From: Bacteroidetes bacterium OLB10
Lineage (GTDB): Bacteria; Bacteroidota; Bacteroidia; AKYH767-A; OLB10
NCBI GenBank assembly: GCA_001567275.1
Contig: LNBX01000024.1
Coordinates: forward strand, 62,001 to 126,000
Direction: 5' to 3'
DNA: 64,000 nucleotides
Part shown: positions 53,902-62,790 of the stretch, one piece after another
Position numbering within the stretch: the first letter of the stretch is position 1
Layout: every line of letters starts with the position of its first letter
Notes under the pieces: model-generated
The model's database searches: none
What the model saw: the letters and a program-made list of their open reading frames with translations, nothing else
Told to the model about the DNA's origin: nothing
Made by a program: the position numbers and the translations under genes

Positions 53902-55526
53902 AAACAGTTAATCAGATTAGCAGCATAGTCATTTTATTTGTTGGTGTTGTGCTGCATGTATCTCAGGTGGCAGGCCAGCCCGGCATACAATGGCAAAAAT
54001 GTTATGGAAGTAGTTATGGTGAATGGGTGCATGATTTGAAGCTGACAAATGATGGAGGTTATGTGTTGCTTGGTGAAACCTCCATAGGCAATAATGGAGA
54101 TGTGAGCGGTAATCATGGAAGTGATATATGGGTAGTAAAGCTGGATACAGCGGGTACCATGCAATGGCAGAAATGTTTGGGTAGTACTGATACTGACATA
54201 GGTTATTCCATTCAACAGACAAGCGATGGGGGTTACATAGTGTGTGGAAAAGTGTATGCCAACGGAGGAGATGTTAGCGGACTTCACGATACCCTGCAGA
54301 CCGGATTTACGGATGCATGGATTGTGAAATTAGACACCGTTGGCAACATACAGTGGCAGCATTGCTACGGTGGCAGTTATCACGATTATGCGATGGATAT
54401 CATACAAACTGCAGACGGAGGGTATGCTTTTACCGGTGAAACAGTCTCGAACGATTATGACGTAAGTGGCAATCATGGAACTAATGATGTGTGGCTGGTT
54501 AAAATATCAGACAATGGATTGTTGCAATGGCAGAAGTGTTTGGGAGGGTCATTGCGTGAGGTAGGTATTTCTTTGCTACAGACAACAGATGGCGGATATA
54601 TCATTGGTGGACAAACAATATCCAACGATGGTGATGTAAGTGGCATTCACTCAGCAACGCAGTTTGATGCATGGGTAGTAAAAACAGATTCGACAGGCAA
54701 CATACAGTGGCAGCATTGTTATGGAGGGAGCAGCCAGGAAGGAATAATGAGTCTGAGAAAAACTTCTGATGGCGGATATATTTTTGTGGCAGGAACATAT
54801 TCTATGGATGGTGATGTAAGCGGATACCACGCTTCATTTTATATGTATGGTGATGCCTGGGTAGTAAAGATAGATTCGTCAGGCAATATACAATGGCAAA
54901 GATGTTATGGAGGAACGGAAAATGATATTTTTTATTCGGTAGAGCAGACAACAGATGGTGGTTATATTTTAGGAGGTTGGTCAGCTTCAATAGATGGAGA
55001 TCTATCAGGAATCCACTCCGGTGTAGCGGGGGATGGCGATTTATGGGCAGTAAAAATAAACAATGCAGGCACTATTTTGTGGCAGAAATGCCTGGGAGGT
55101 ACCAGTGAAGACTGGAGTGGCAGAGTAAGACAAACACCTGATAATGGATTTATAGGAGCATGCACTACGTATTCCAATGATGGAGATGTAAGCGGCAATC
55201 ATTATGTGCTTCCTACATTAAGTATGGATTGTTGGGTGGTGAAATTAGGAGCAGATACCATCCTTTCGGTAAAAGAAAATCAGACAACGGCATGTGATAT
55301 TACACTATATCCCAATCCGTCACACGATTATGTGGTAATAAAGCTATCGTCCGGAATATCAGAAGGCGAATTAAGAATTACAGACCTTATGGGCAAGCAG
55401 TTATATTATGAACAGTTTACAGATAAAAAGGAATGGGTAATCTATCCTCAACTGTCACGGGGCATGTATCTGGTAGAACTGGATGGAACAGATACAAGAA
55501 TAACCCGAAAGTTAATGGTGCAGTAA
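53898..55526 (+). CDS. T9SS-secreted seven-repeat beta-propeller protein
   Basis: A 542-residue exported protein: signal peptide, then seven tandem repeats of about 60-65 residues, then a T9SS type A sorting domain (LYPNPSHDYVVIKLSSG to RITRKLMVQ). Each repeat has WQ[KHR]C[YL]G at its start, a [QL]-T-x-D-G-G-Y-type loop, D-G-D-V-S-G-x-H and [AV]-W-[VL]-V-K-[LI]-D at its end. Seven such units point to a seven-bladed propeller; each blade carries a Cys. The ligand is unknown. The gene overlaps the preceding one by 4 bases, so the pair is co-translated. Confidence 0.85.
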   Translation: MKTVNQISSIVILFVGVVLHVSQVAGQPGIQWQKCYGSSYGEWVHDLKLTNDGGYVLLGETSIGNNGDVSGNHGSDIWVVKLDTAGTMQWQKCLGSTDTDIGYSIQQTSDGGYIVCGKVYANGGDVSGLHDTLQTGFTDAWIVKLDTVGNIQWQHCYGGSYHDYAMDIIQTADGGYAFTGETVSNDYDVSGNHGTNDVWLVKISDNGLLQWQKCLGGSLREVGISLLQTTDGGYIIGGQTISNDGDVSGIHSATQFDAWVVKTDSTGNIQWQHCYGGSSQEGIMSLRKTSDGGYIFVAGTYSMDGDVSGYHASFYMYGDAWVVKIDSSGNIQWQRCYGGTENDIFYSVEQTTDGGYILGGWSASIDGDLSGIHSGVAGDGDLWAVKINNAGTILWQKCLGGTSEDWSGRVRQTPDNGFIGACTTYSNDGDVSGNHYVLPTLSMDCWVVKLGADTILSVKENQTTACDITLYPNPSHDYVVIKLSSGISEGELRITDLMGKQLYYEQFTDKKEWVIYPQLSRGMYLVELDGTDTRITRKLMVQ

Positions 55527-55546
55527 AGTAAGTTATAAATTAATTT

Positions 55547-55586
55547 AAAATCGGGTAGGAGCCATTTCTTACCCGATTTTGTTTTG
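55547..55586 (+). terminator. Rho-independent terminator after the intact T9SS gene
   Basis: Same hairpin as at 51827-51866 (stem AAAATCGGGTA/TACCCGATTTT at 55547-55557 and 55570-55580). It is the 3' limit of the duplicated segment, and the sequences diverge directly after GTTTTG. Confidence 0.75.
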
Positions 55587-55752
55587 TTGATTGGTCAATA
55601 ATTAATGTTTATAACAAAAAGAATTATCTTTAAATCAGAATCATCTCTCATTTCCAACCATTCTCCCGACATCATTATTTATTCCTATTTTTGAATGAAC
55701 AAAATGCAGATAAATTTCTCTGAGTTGAGTTTACATAAAATTGAAAATTGAA

Positions 55753-56337
55753 ATGAAAAAACTCCTTAATTATTTCTTCCAGGGTTTGCTGGTAGTTATT
55801 CCCATATCGGTAACCATTGTGGTTATTTACAAAATTATTTTCTGGATTGATGGTTTATTGCCTTTTCAGCTTCCGGTAAAGTTGCCCGGCATTGGCGAAG
55901 TAAACATACCCGGTCTGGGTATTCTCACCATTGTTGTAGGTATTACCATTTTCGGATACTTTGCTAAGTTTTTTGTGGCCAATCCTTTCTTTCTGCTGTT
56001 GGAGCGGTTGCTGGAGCGCACACCTCTTTTGAAAATTATTTACACCTCAGTAAAAGATTTGATTGAAGCATTTGTTGGCGAAAAGAAAAGATTTAACCAG
56101 CCCGTGTTGGTCACCGTCAACAAAGAGTCGCAGGTGCAGCGCATAGGTTTCATCACCAAGAATGACCTTACTGAAATAGGCATCAGCAATCAGAAGCTGG
56201 CTGTATATCTTCCTTTTTCATACGGGTTCAATGGTCAGCTCGTTATTGTTCCTTCTGAAAACGTAGAAAAAATAAATGCATCAGGAACTGAAATGATGAA
56301 GTTTGTAATTTCAGGCGGTGTTACCGAAGTGGATTAA
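55753..56337 (+). CDS. DUF502 family membrane protein
   Basis: A 194-residue inner-membrane protein of the DUF502 family: two N-terminal helices (FFQGLLVVIPISVTIVVIY and LGILTIVVGITIFGYFAKF), then the conserved RTPLLKIIYTSVKDLIEAF and a soluble C-terminal part. The start ATG at 55753 is preferred; the frame could begin at a TTG at 55741. Function unknown. It is followed by an outer-membrane protein gene 29 bases later, probably in one transcript. Confidence 0.85.
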   Translation: MKKLLNYFFQGLLVVIPISVTIVVIYKIIFWIDGLLPFQLPVKLPGIGEVNIPGLGILTIVVGITIFGYFAKFFVANPFFLLLERLLERTPLLKIIYTSVKDLIEAFVGEKKRFNQPVLVTVNKESQVQRIGFITKNDLTEIGISNQKLAVYLPFSYGFNGQLVIVPSENVEKINASGTEMMKFVISGGVTEVD

Positions 56338-56366
56338 TTAAATACATATCATTGCCGGATAATAGT

Positions 56367-57956
56367 ATGAGTCACCGTTTACTTTTCACTTTTATTCTTA
56401 TCGTATTTTTTTCGTCAGCGCAGGCGCAGGATTATTACCTGCCGCTCAACCGCGAATGGAATCTGCGCTACGAACCTTATCTGCAACTGAAACAAAGCAA
56501 CGTGCATACTTCCATAAAACCGTTGCGACATGACGAAATTATTGGTGTGGCCAACATTGATTCATTGGATGCTCCACAGATAAAGGAAACACGCTTTACG
56601 CGCACGTTGGTAGGCAGAAAAATATTTAAAGAACATCTGGTACAAATCAGAGACAGTGATTTTGTGGTGCATGCCGATTTTGTTTTTGAAGGAAGACTTG
56701 GAAATGAAATGGCGGAGAAAGAAAATCTTTTTACCAATACCAGAGGTTTCTGGATTGGAGGTACTGCAGGAAAACGGTTTTCCTTTTCTACAACTTTTTT
56801 CGAAAACCAGGCGCGCTTTCCTGCCTACATTGATACGTTTGCTTTGCGATACAGCATCATTCCCGGAGAGGGACGTATCAAACGGCAGTATGGAAGTTAT
56901 GATTATGCCAACGTATCAGGCACCATTTCTTACACCATCAACCGCCACTTCAATGTGCAGTTTGGTCACGACAAAAATTTTATTGGCGATGGCTACCGCT
57001 CACTCTTACTTTCAGACAATGCTTACGGATATCCGTTTCTTAAAATCAATACCACTTTCTGGAAAGTAAAATACATGAACCTTTTCACCGTGATGGAAGA
57101 TTTGCAGTTTCCTGCACCTGATGATATTGCTTTCAAGAAAAAGTATGCATCGTTTCATTACCTCGACATCAATATCGGCAAACATGCCTCGTTCGGAATT
57201 TTGGAAAGTGTAGTATGGTCAGGCGATTCGGCACGAGGGCAGGGGTTTGATATCAACTATATGAACCCGTTTGTCTTTATTCGGCCTGTTGAATTTTCGC
57301 TTGGCTCACCTGATAATATGATGTTGGGTTTTAACCTTAAAATAAAAATTATGCCGAGGTTGGTGTTTTACAGTCAGCTGATGCTGGATGAGTTTAAACT
57401 CTCTGAAATAAAAGCAGGCAACGGTTGGTATGCCAATAAACAGGCTTTTCAGTTAGGGCTCAAATCCTACAATCTGCCCATTCCCAATCTCGATCTACTT
57501 ACGGAGTTTAATTATGTGAGGCCGTTTACCTATTCACACCGAACCACTTTTACCAACTATGCCCATTTCAATCAGGCACTGGCTCATCCGCTCGGATCCA
57601 ATTTTTATGAGTCGGTTTCCATTGCAAATTACAGATATAAGAATTTCTTGTTCAGATTTCAGGTAAATTATGCTCTCACTGCCAAAGACACCGGAAATTC
57701 CAATCTGGGTAACGATATTTTTAAAAGCTATGAAACCAAAACTTTTGAATATGGCAACCGCATGGGTCAGGGATATCAGAGCAGAATGTTGTACAGCGAA
57801 TTAAGAGCATCTTATCTGATTAATCCGAGAACAAATCTCACTTTTGACATCGGTTACATTTACCGTAGAGTTTCCAATCAGGCAGGTATCAACCAAACCA
57901 AATGGATTTTTATCGGCATACGTACCAATCTTACCAACCGGTATTACGATTTTTAG
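56367..57956 (+). CDS. Outer-membrane beta-barrel protein, RemB/Wzi-like
   Basis: A 529-residue exported protein (signal peptide MSHRLLFTFILIVFFSSAQA) with many amphipathic strands and a terminal aromatic (RYYDF), consistent with an outer-membrane barrel. The blocks NYMNPFVFIRPVEFSLGSPD and NMMLGFNLKIKIMPRLVFYSQ resemble those of RemB, a gliding-linked protein, and of Wzi-type capsule-assembly proteins. I cannot choose between them. The start 56367 follows a spurious upstream TTG at 56352. A possible link to surface polysaccharide is the WecA-like gene next to it. Confidence 0.6.
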   Translation: MSHRLLFTFILIVFFSSAQAQDYYLPLNREWNLRYEPYLQLKQSNVHTSIKPLRHDEIIGVANIDSLDAPQIKETRFTRTLVGRKIFKEHLVQIRDSDFVVHADFVFEGRLGNEMAEKENLFTNTRGFWIGGTAGKRFSFSTTFFENQARFPAYIDTFALRYSIIPGEGRIKRQYGSYDYANVSGTISYTINRHFNVQFGHDKNFIGDGYRSLLLSDNAYGYPFLKINTTFWKVKYMNLFTVMEDLQFPAPDDIAFKKKYASFHYLDINIGKHASFGILESVVWSGDSARGQGFDINYMNPFVFIRPVEFSLGSPDNMMLGFNLKIKIMPRLVFYSQLMLDEFKLSEIKAGNGWYANKQAFQLGLKSYNLPIPNLDLLTEFNYVRPFTYSHRTTFTNYAHFNQALAHPLGSNFYESVSIANYRYKNFLFRFQVNYALTAKDTGNSNLGNDIFKSYETKTFEYGNRMGQGYQSRMLYSELRASYLINPRTNLTFDIGYIYRRVSNQAGINQTKWIFIGIRTNLTNRYYDF

Positions 57957-58061
57957 TCGCCTATAAAAAAAATACTTTTACGGAGTAATAATGGCGATTG
58001 GCAAAATATTATTTTTGCCATATTATTGAGAACCTACATTTGACTCATATAAAAACCGTCC

Positions 58062-59133
58062 ATGATTAATATTGCTTTTAGTTGTATTACCGCTTTCATC
58101 ATTACGTTTCTGGCAATACCGTCCATTATTAAGGTTGCCGTTATTAAAAATTTGTTTGATGAACCCGGAGGCCGAAAGGCTCATAAGTCAAGCATCCCTA
58201 CCTTAGGTGGGCTTGCCATTTTTGCAGGAGTAGTTTTTGCATTTACCTTTTGGTCAGCAGGGTTCAACCTTCAGGATACGCAGTACATCATTGCAGCTAT
58301 GACCATCATTTTCTTTATTGGAATAAAAGATGATATTGTGGAACTGCCTGCCATCAAAAAATTATACGGACAATTAATTGCTGCCATCATCATTGTATTG
58401 TTTGCCAATATCCGCATCACAGGTTTGTATGGTATTTTCGGTATTGATCAGGTTCCTTACTGGTTCAGTATATTGTTTTCAATTTTTACCATTATTCTCA
58501 TCATCAATGCCTTCAACCTCATTGACGGTGTAGATGGCCTTGCAGCAGGTATAGGAGCCATAGCAGCATTTACCTATGGAATTTATTTTTACAACTATAA
58601 TGAAATAGCTCTCTGCATTCTTTCATTTACTTTATTCAGTTCGCTGCTGGCATTTTTGGTTTATAATTTTGCACCTGCCAATATTTTTATGGGCGACACA
58701 GGTTCATTGCTTATCGGATTGATTCTCTCCATCCTCACCATCAAGTTTATTGAGATGAGCTTTGCTCCACATCCTGCTGATTTTCCATTTCAGGCAAGCC
58801 CGGCTATGGCGATAGCTATTTTGGTGTTGCCGCTATTCGATTTGCTGCGCGTTTTTTGTGGTACGTATTCTCAACAAACGTTCACCCTTCCATGCCGACA
58901 GATTGCACATGCACCACCTGTTGCTCGATATGGGACTGAGCCACAGAGAAGTTTCCATGACACTTTATTTGGTAAACATTGGATTTATTCTCATTGCATT
59001 GGGACTGCATTTCATTGGTGCGCTCAAACTTTTATTTGTCATCAGCACATTAGCCTTGCTGCTGAGTTTGGTGCCATTTTATCTGAAATATCAGGCAGAA
59101 AAAGGCAAGGTTGCAGTGAAACAGGACCGCTGA
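58062..59133 (+). CDS. WecA-like undecaprenyl-phosphate phosphotransferase (apparent frameshift)
   Basis: Membrane enzyme of the MraY/WecA/TagO family that transfers a sugar-1-phosphate to undecaprenyl phosphate, starting surface polysaccharide or O-antigen synthesis. The Asp-rich loop GIKDDIVELPAIKKLYGQ and NAFNLIDGVDGLAAG are present, as is FMGDTGSL. The frame breaks at a T6 run (58852-58857): before it the protein reads PLFDLLRVF, and the expected VVRILNKRSPFHADRLHMHH continues one frame over to a stop at 59131-59133. With T5 the protein is 356 residues, normal for WecA. The catalytic HxHH lies after the break. A terminator follows. Confidence 0.88.
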
Positions 59134-59173
59134 TAAGCCTCAAATTTCCGGATATTGCCTCACTTACATGAAA

Positions 59174-59209
59174 AAATGCTTTAATTATGTAAGCATTTCT
59201 CGTTTTTTT
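59174..59209 (+). terminator. Rho-independent terminator after the WecA-like gene
   Basis: Stem AAATGCTT/AAGCATTT (59174-59181 and 59191-59198) followed by CTCGTTTTTTT. It marks the 3' end of the repaired WecA-like gene and supports that gene ending at 59133. Confidence 0.75.
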
Positions 59210-59285
59210 CATTCATTTTTTTATTTTCGGCCGAAATTGACAAAGGGGCTCTTCTGCTCCCGGATTCAAAAAACATTTGTTTACC

Positions 59286-60836
59286 ATGCCGATAAAAAAA
59301 TTTCTTGTATTAGTAGCCGGATTTTTACCCTTAGTGGGTATAGGTCAGGTTTCTTCGGACGACATGGCGCTAAAGCCGGGCGATCCTGTTGTATCAACAC
59401 TTGACAGTTTGTTATCCATCAGAAACGTGTTACGCCTTTCTGAAACCGATATGGTTTCTAAAGAGGTGGCCGACCCCAATGCAGTTGTGTTTAGTAATGA
59501 TTTCATACAATCAAGAATTTCAAAAATTTCAACTCCGGTTCCTCTGACTTTTAATAATCAGGTTAAACGATATATTGAACTCTATGCTTCGCAGCGTGTG
59601 CAGCTTACTTCAAGAGTATTAGGTTTATCACATTTATATTTCCCTGTTTTTGAACAGATGCTCGACAAGTACAACATTCCTGTTGAATTCAAATATCTGT
59701 CAATTGTAGAGTCGGCACTTAACCCTGTAGCAGTATCTTCTGCTGGTGCTACAGGAATATGGCAGTTTATGTACAATACCGGAAAGCTTTATGGTTTAAA
59801 TATCAACTCATACATTGATGAACGCAGAGATGTGATGAAAGCAACGGATGCTGCATGCCGTTATTTTAAAGAGATGTATGACATTTATGGCGACTGGCTG
59901 CTGGTAGTAGCTTCTTATAATTGTGGTCCCAGGAATGTAAACCGCGCCATTGCACGTGCAGGAGGTTCAAAAAACTTTTGGGAGATAAGCCGTTTTTTAC
60001 CTGCTGAAACAAGAGGGTATGTACCTGCTTTTATTGCAGCCACCTACGTAATGAACTATGCAAATGATTATCAGATTTACCCTAAAGCGCCTGCTTATAC
60101 TTTTTATGATGTGGACAGTGTTGGTGTAAAAGAAAAAGTATCGCTCAGACAATTAAGTCAGACATTGGATATTCCTTATGATGTCATTTCGTTCCTCAAT
60201 CCGATTTACAAAAGAGGAATAATTCCGGGAGAAGGTTACAAACTGAATTTACCTGCTGAAAAAATCAGTCAGTATATTGCTAATGAAGAAACCATCTATG
60301 CACTGAGTGGAAAAGAACTTGCACCATTTTCAGTGGCGCTGGCTGACAATGCTGATTATGTTCAGGTGAAACGCCATGTGAAAGTGAGAAAAGGAGAAAG
60401 CATTTATGCTTTTGCACAACGTAATGACTGTACTGCTTCACAGGTTAAAAAATGGAACAGACTCAAATCAAATCATCTGGTTGCAGGACGTTCACTGGTG
60501 GTGATGGCAATGGTGAAACAGACCCCTGCGAAATCAGTTAATGATAACATTGCTGAGAATAAAAAAGTTCCTGATGTAAAGGATTCATCAACTGTATGTG
60601 CTGATTCAACAGAAGAAACAATTGTAACATCTGGTGTTGATCAGAAAAATAATGTTCAGACAGAAGTGAAGCAGCATCCGGATTTTATTTATCATCTGGT
60701 GCAGCCCGGAGATACTTTATGGAATATTGCAAAACGATATGATGGTGTTACGGTTGAATCACTGAAGAAAGCCAATCATTTCTCAACAGATTATACACTG
60801 AGAGTCGGGGCAAAAATTAAAGTTCCTGCAATTTAA
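59286..60836 (+). CDS. MltD-like lytic transglycosylase with LysM domains
   Basis: A 516-residue exported murein-cleaving enzyme. A signal peptide (MPIKKFLVLVAGFLPLVG) is followed by the SLT domain (about residues 110-250) with the catalytic Glu in LSIVESALNPVAVSS and the family AGATGIWQFMYNTGKLYGL and VASYNCGPRNVNRAI. Two LysM domains that bind peptidoglycan follow (RKGESIYAFAQRNDCTASQV about 370-410; VQPGDTLWNIAKRYDGVTVE at the C-terminus). The start at ATG 59286 is taken because it opens the signal peptide. No other cell-wall genes adjoin. Confidence 0.92.
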   Translation: MPIKKFLVLVAGFLPLVGIGQVSSDDMALKPGDPVVSTLDSLLSIRNVLRLSETDMVSKEVADPNAVVFSNDFIQSRISKISTPVPLTFNNQVKRYIELYASQRVQLTSRVLGLSHLYFPVFEQMLDKYNIPVEFKYLSIVESALNPVAVSSAGATGIWQFMYNTGKLYGLNINSYIDERRDVMKATDAACRYFKEMYDIYGDWLLVVASYNCGPRNVNRAIARAGGSKNFWEISRFLPAETRGYVPAFIAATYVMNYANDYQIYPKAPAYTFYDVDSVGVKEKVSLRQLSQTLDIPYDVISFLNPIYKRGIIPGEGYKLNLPAEKISQYIANEETIYALSGKELAPFSVALADNADYVQVKRHVKVRKGESIYAFAQRNDCTASQVKKWNRLKSNHLVAGRSLVVMAMVKQTPAKSVNDNIAENKKVPDVKDSSTVCADSTEETIVTSGVDQKNNVQTEVKQHPDFIYHLVQPGDTLWNIAKRYDGVTVESLKKANHFSTDYTLRVGAKIKVPAI

Positions 60837-61014
60837 GATTACTTATTTATTGCCATCACCGGTTTGGGTATTGCCGAAGGCGGGGCATATCAGCATCCCG
60901 AAACCTCGGGATTGATTTGAAAACTAATGTTGAATATAGTACAACTTGTCCCGCCAGAGCGGGAAAAGTTTCATAGAAGTTCGTCACCCCCGCTTTTGTC
61001 AATACATTGTGCCT
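60837..61014. other. Intergenic region with two GC-rich hairpins before an insertion sequence
   Basis: Holds two small GC-rich hairpins: ATCCCGA/TCGGGAT (loop AACC, about 60895-60912) and TCCCGC/GCGGGA (loop CAGA, near 60949-60964). Both contrast with the AT-rich surroundings. They could end transcription of the transglycosylase gene, or be a genome repeat. I see no gene here. Confidence 0.45.
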
Positions 61015-62755
61015 GTTGCACAACTAAGCCTTACTGTTGAAAACAAATATACAAAAAACAGCACATCGCATTACGCCATATTACTTTAGAGAAAAAATAA
61101 GCGAATGCAAGGCAAGAAACAACACCAGGAAAAACTCTTCAACAGTTTTCAGTTAAGTGAGTACGTGCCTGCCGAAAACTTTTACCGGCAGTTGAAGTCG
61201 GTTTTAGATTTGCAGTTTATGTACAAAGCTACACGCAGCTATTACGGCAGCGAAGGTCAACAAAGTATAGACCCCACGGTATTCTTTAAACTCATTCTTG
61301 TTGGTTATTTAGAAAACCTGAACAGCGACCGTAAAATCATTGCTCATGCCAAAATGAGGTTAGACATTTTATATTTTATCGGCTACGATCTTGGTGAAGA
61401 GTTGCCATGGCACAGCACCCTCTCGCGTACACGCCAATTATTTGGTGAACATGTTTTTTTGCAATTGTTTAAGCAGGTATTAAAAATGTGTATTGACAAA
61501 GGTATGGTTGGCGCAAGCAGACAAGCCGTTGACAGTGCTTACATCAAAGCCAACGCCAGCATGGACAGCATTGTAGAAAAGCAAGTATTGGATGATGCCC
61601 AAACCTATACACAACAACTTCAGGCTAACGATGAAACAATTACCGTTGTAAAAGCCGAAAAACGCAGGCAGGTTGAACAACATCACAATTGGAAGAAAAA
61701 TGAATACAAAAACCAACCGCAGGGTAGAAAGAAAACCAGTGAAGACACCTTCGATGATGAACGCGAAGCCGACCAACGACAACGCGGCAAATTCCTGAGC
61801 AACCACACACACTACAGCACCACCGACAGCGATGCGCGCATCAGTGTTAAGCCCGGCAAGCCACGACAGCTTACCTACTCAGCTCAAACCTGTGTTGATA
61901 CAGCCCATCATGTAATTACCAATATCATGGCCGATTACAGCAGCAAGCGCGACAGCGAAAGTTTAGCTCAACTACTTAACCAAACCATTGCCAACCTAAA
62001 CGAACACCAACTGGTGGTAAAAGAAATATTAGCTGATACAGGCTACAGCAGCGGATCTGCTTTAAAATATCTTGAAGCTGCTAACCTAACCGGATATATT
62101 CCCAACTTTGGCCAATATAAACCCGAGCGAAAGGGTTTTGTCTATAACAAGGAAAAAGATCAATACCAATGCATACAACAAGGCGGATTGATGGCCCTGC
62201 TGCCTCACAAACGCACCGGTGCCAACAGCAATGGCTACATCCAAAAAACCTATCGCAGCAGCGAAACCGTTTGTAAGAACTGTCCGCTAAAACAACAATG
62301 TATTGGTAAAAGCAACTTTAAAAAATTAGACCAATGCATTGACAAACCTCTCTACGACCAAATGCACCAACGCTTGCAAACACGTAAAGCAAAAATTTAT
62401 AAAAAATTACGATGCTCAACTGTTGAACCGGTACTCGGCACGCTCATTAACTTCACCGGCATGCGAAGAATTTGGACTCGCGGATTAAAAAACGCCAACA
62501 AGTTTATCATTGGTGCAGGAATAGCCTACAACCTTAAAAAATATATGCGCTTTATTAACAAAAAAAGGATAAGTGTGTGCATGCAACTCGAAAAACAGAC
62601 GATATTAACAACAGAAAGCCTTTTTTCAACAATTTTAATGCTCAGCCAACCTATACAGCATTATAAATCCAAAAATATTTTTCAAATCGTATAGCGCACC
62701 TTAATTCATACCACTACCAAATTTTTTTTGCATCTTTTGTCTGAGGTTGTGCAAC
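61015..62755 (+). mobile_element. IS1182-family insertion sequence (approximate limits)
   Basis: A single transposase gene flanked by short inverted ends: GTTGCACAAC at 61015-61024 and its reverse complement GTTGTGCAAC at 62746-62755, with a few further matched bases outside. A target duplication is not obvious by eye, so the limits are approximate. The element lies between the transglycosylase and SulP genes and does not visibly interrupt a gene. Confidence 0.75.
61105..62694 (+). CDS. IS1182-family transposase
   Basis: A 529-residue DDE transposase. The N-terminal DUF772-like domain (about residues 10-95) has YGSEGQQSIDPTVFFKLILV and GEELPWHSTLSRTR. The DDE core has Asp in QAVDSAYIKANAS, Asp in ILADTGYSSG and Glu in CSTVEPVLGTLINF. 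A Cys cluster CKNCPLKQQC is typical of IS1182. The gene is intact and reads outward to a normal stop, so the element may still be active. Confidence 0.92.
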   Translation: MQGKKQHQEKLFNSFQLSEYVPAENFYRQLKSVLDLQFMYKATRSYYGSEGQQSIDPTVFFKLILVGYLENLNSDRKIIAHAKMRLDILYFIGYDLGEELPWHSTLSRTRQLFGEHVFLQLFKQVLKMCIDKGMVGASRQAVDSAYIKANASMDSIVEKQVLDDAQTYTQQLQANDETITVVKAEKRRQVEQHHNWKKNEYKNQPQGRKKTSEDTFDDEREADQRQRGKFLSNHTHYSTTDSDARISVKPGKPRQLTYSAQTCVDTAHHVITNIMADYSSKRDSESLAQLLNQTIANLNEHQLVVKEILADTGYSSGSALKYLEAANLTGYIPNFGQYKPERKGFVYNKEKDQYQCIQQGGLMALLPHKRTGANSNGYIQKTYRSSETVCKNCPLKQQCIGKSNFKKLDQCIDKPLYDQMHQRLQTRKAKIYKKLRCSTVEPVLGTLINFTGMRRIWTRGLKNANKFIIGAGIAYNLKKYMRFINKKRISVCMQLEKQTILTTESLFSTILMLSQPIQHYKSKNIFQIV

Positions 62756-62790
62756 TGCCACCATTGTTGTGTGCTGCCATTCTTTTGTTG

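Noticed and set aside
60890..60970. Hairpins as tRNA or riboswitch
   Set aside because: Too short, and no conserved riboswitch elements; they read as simple stem-loops.
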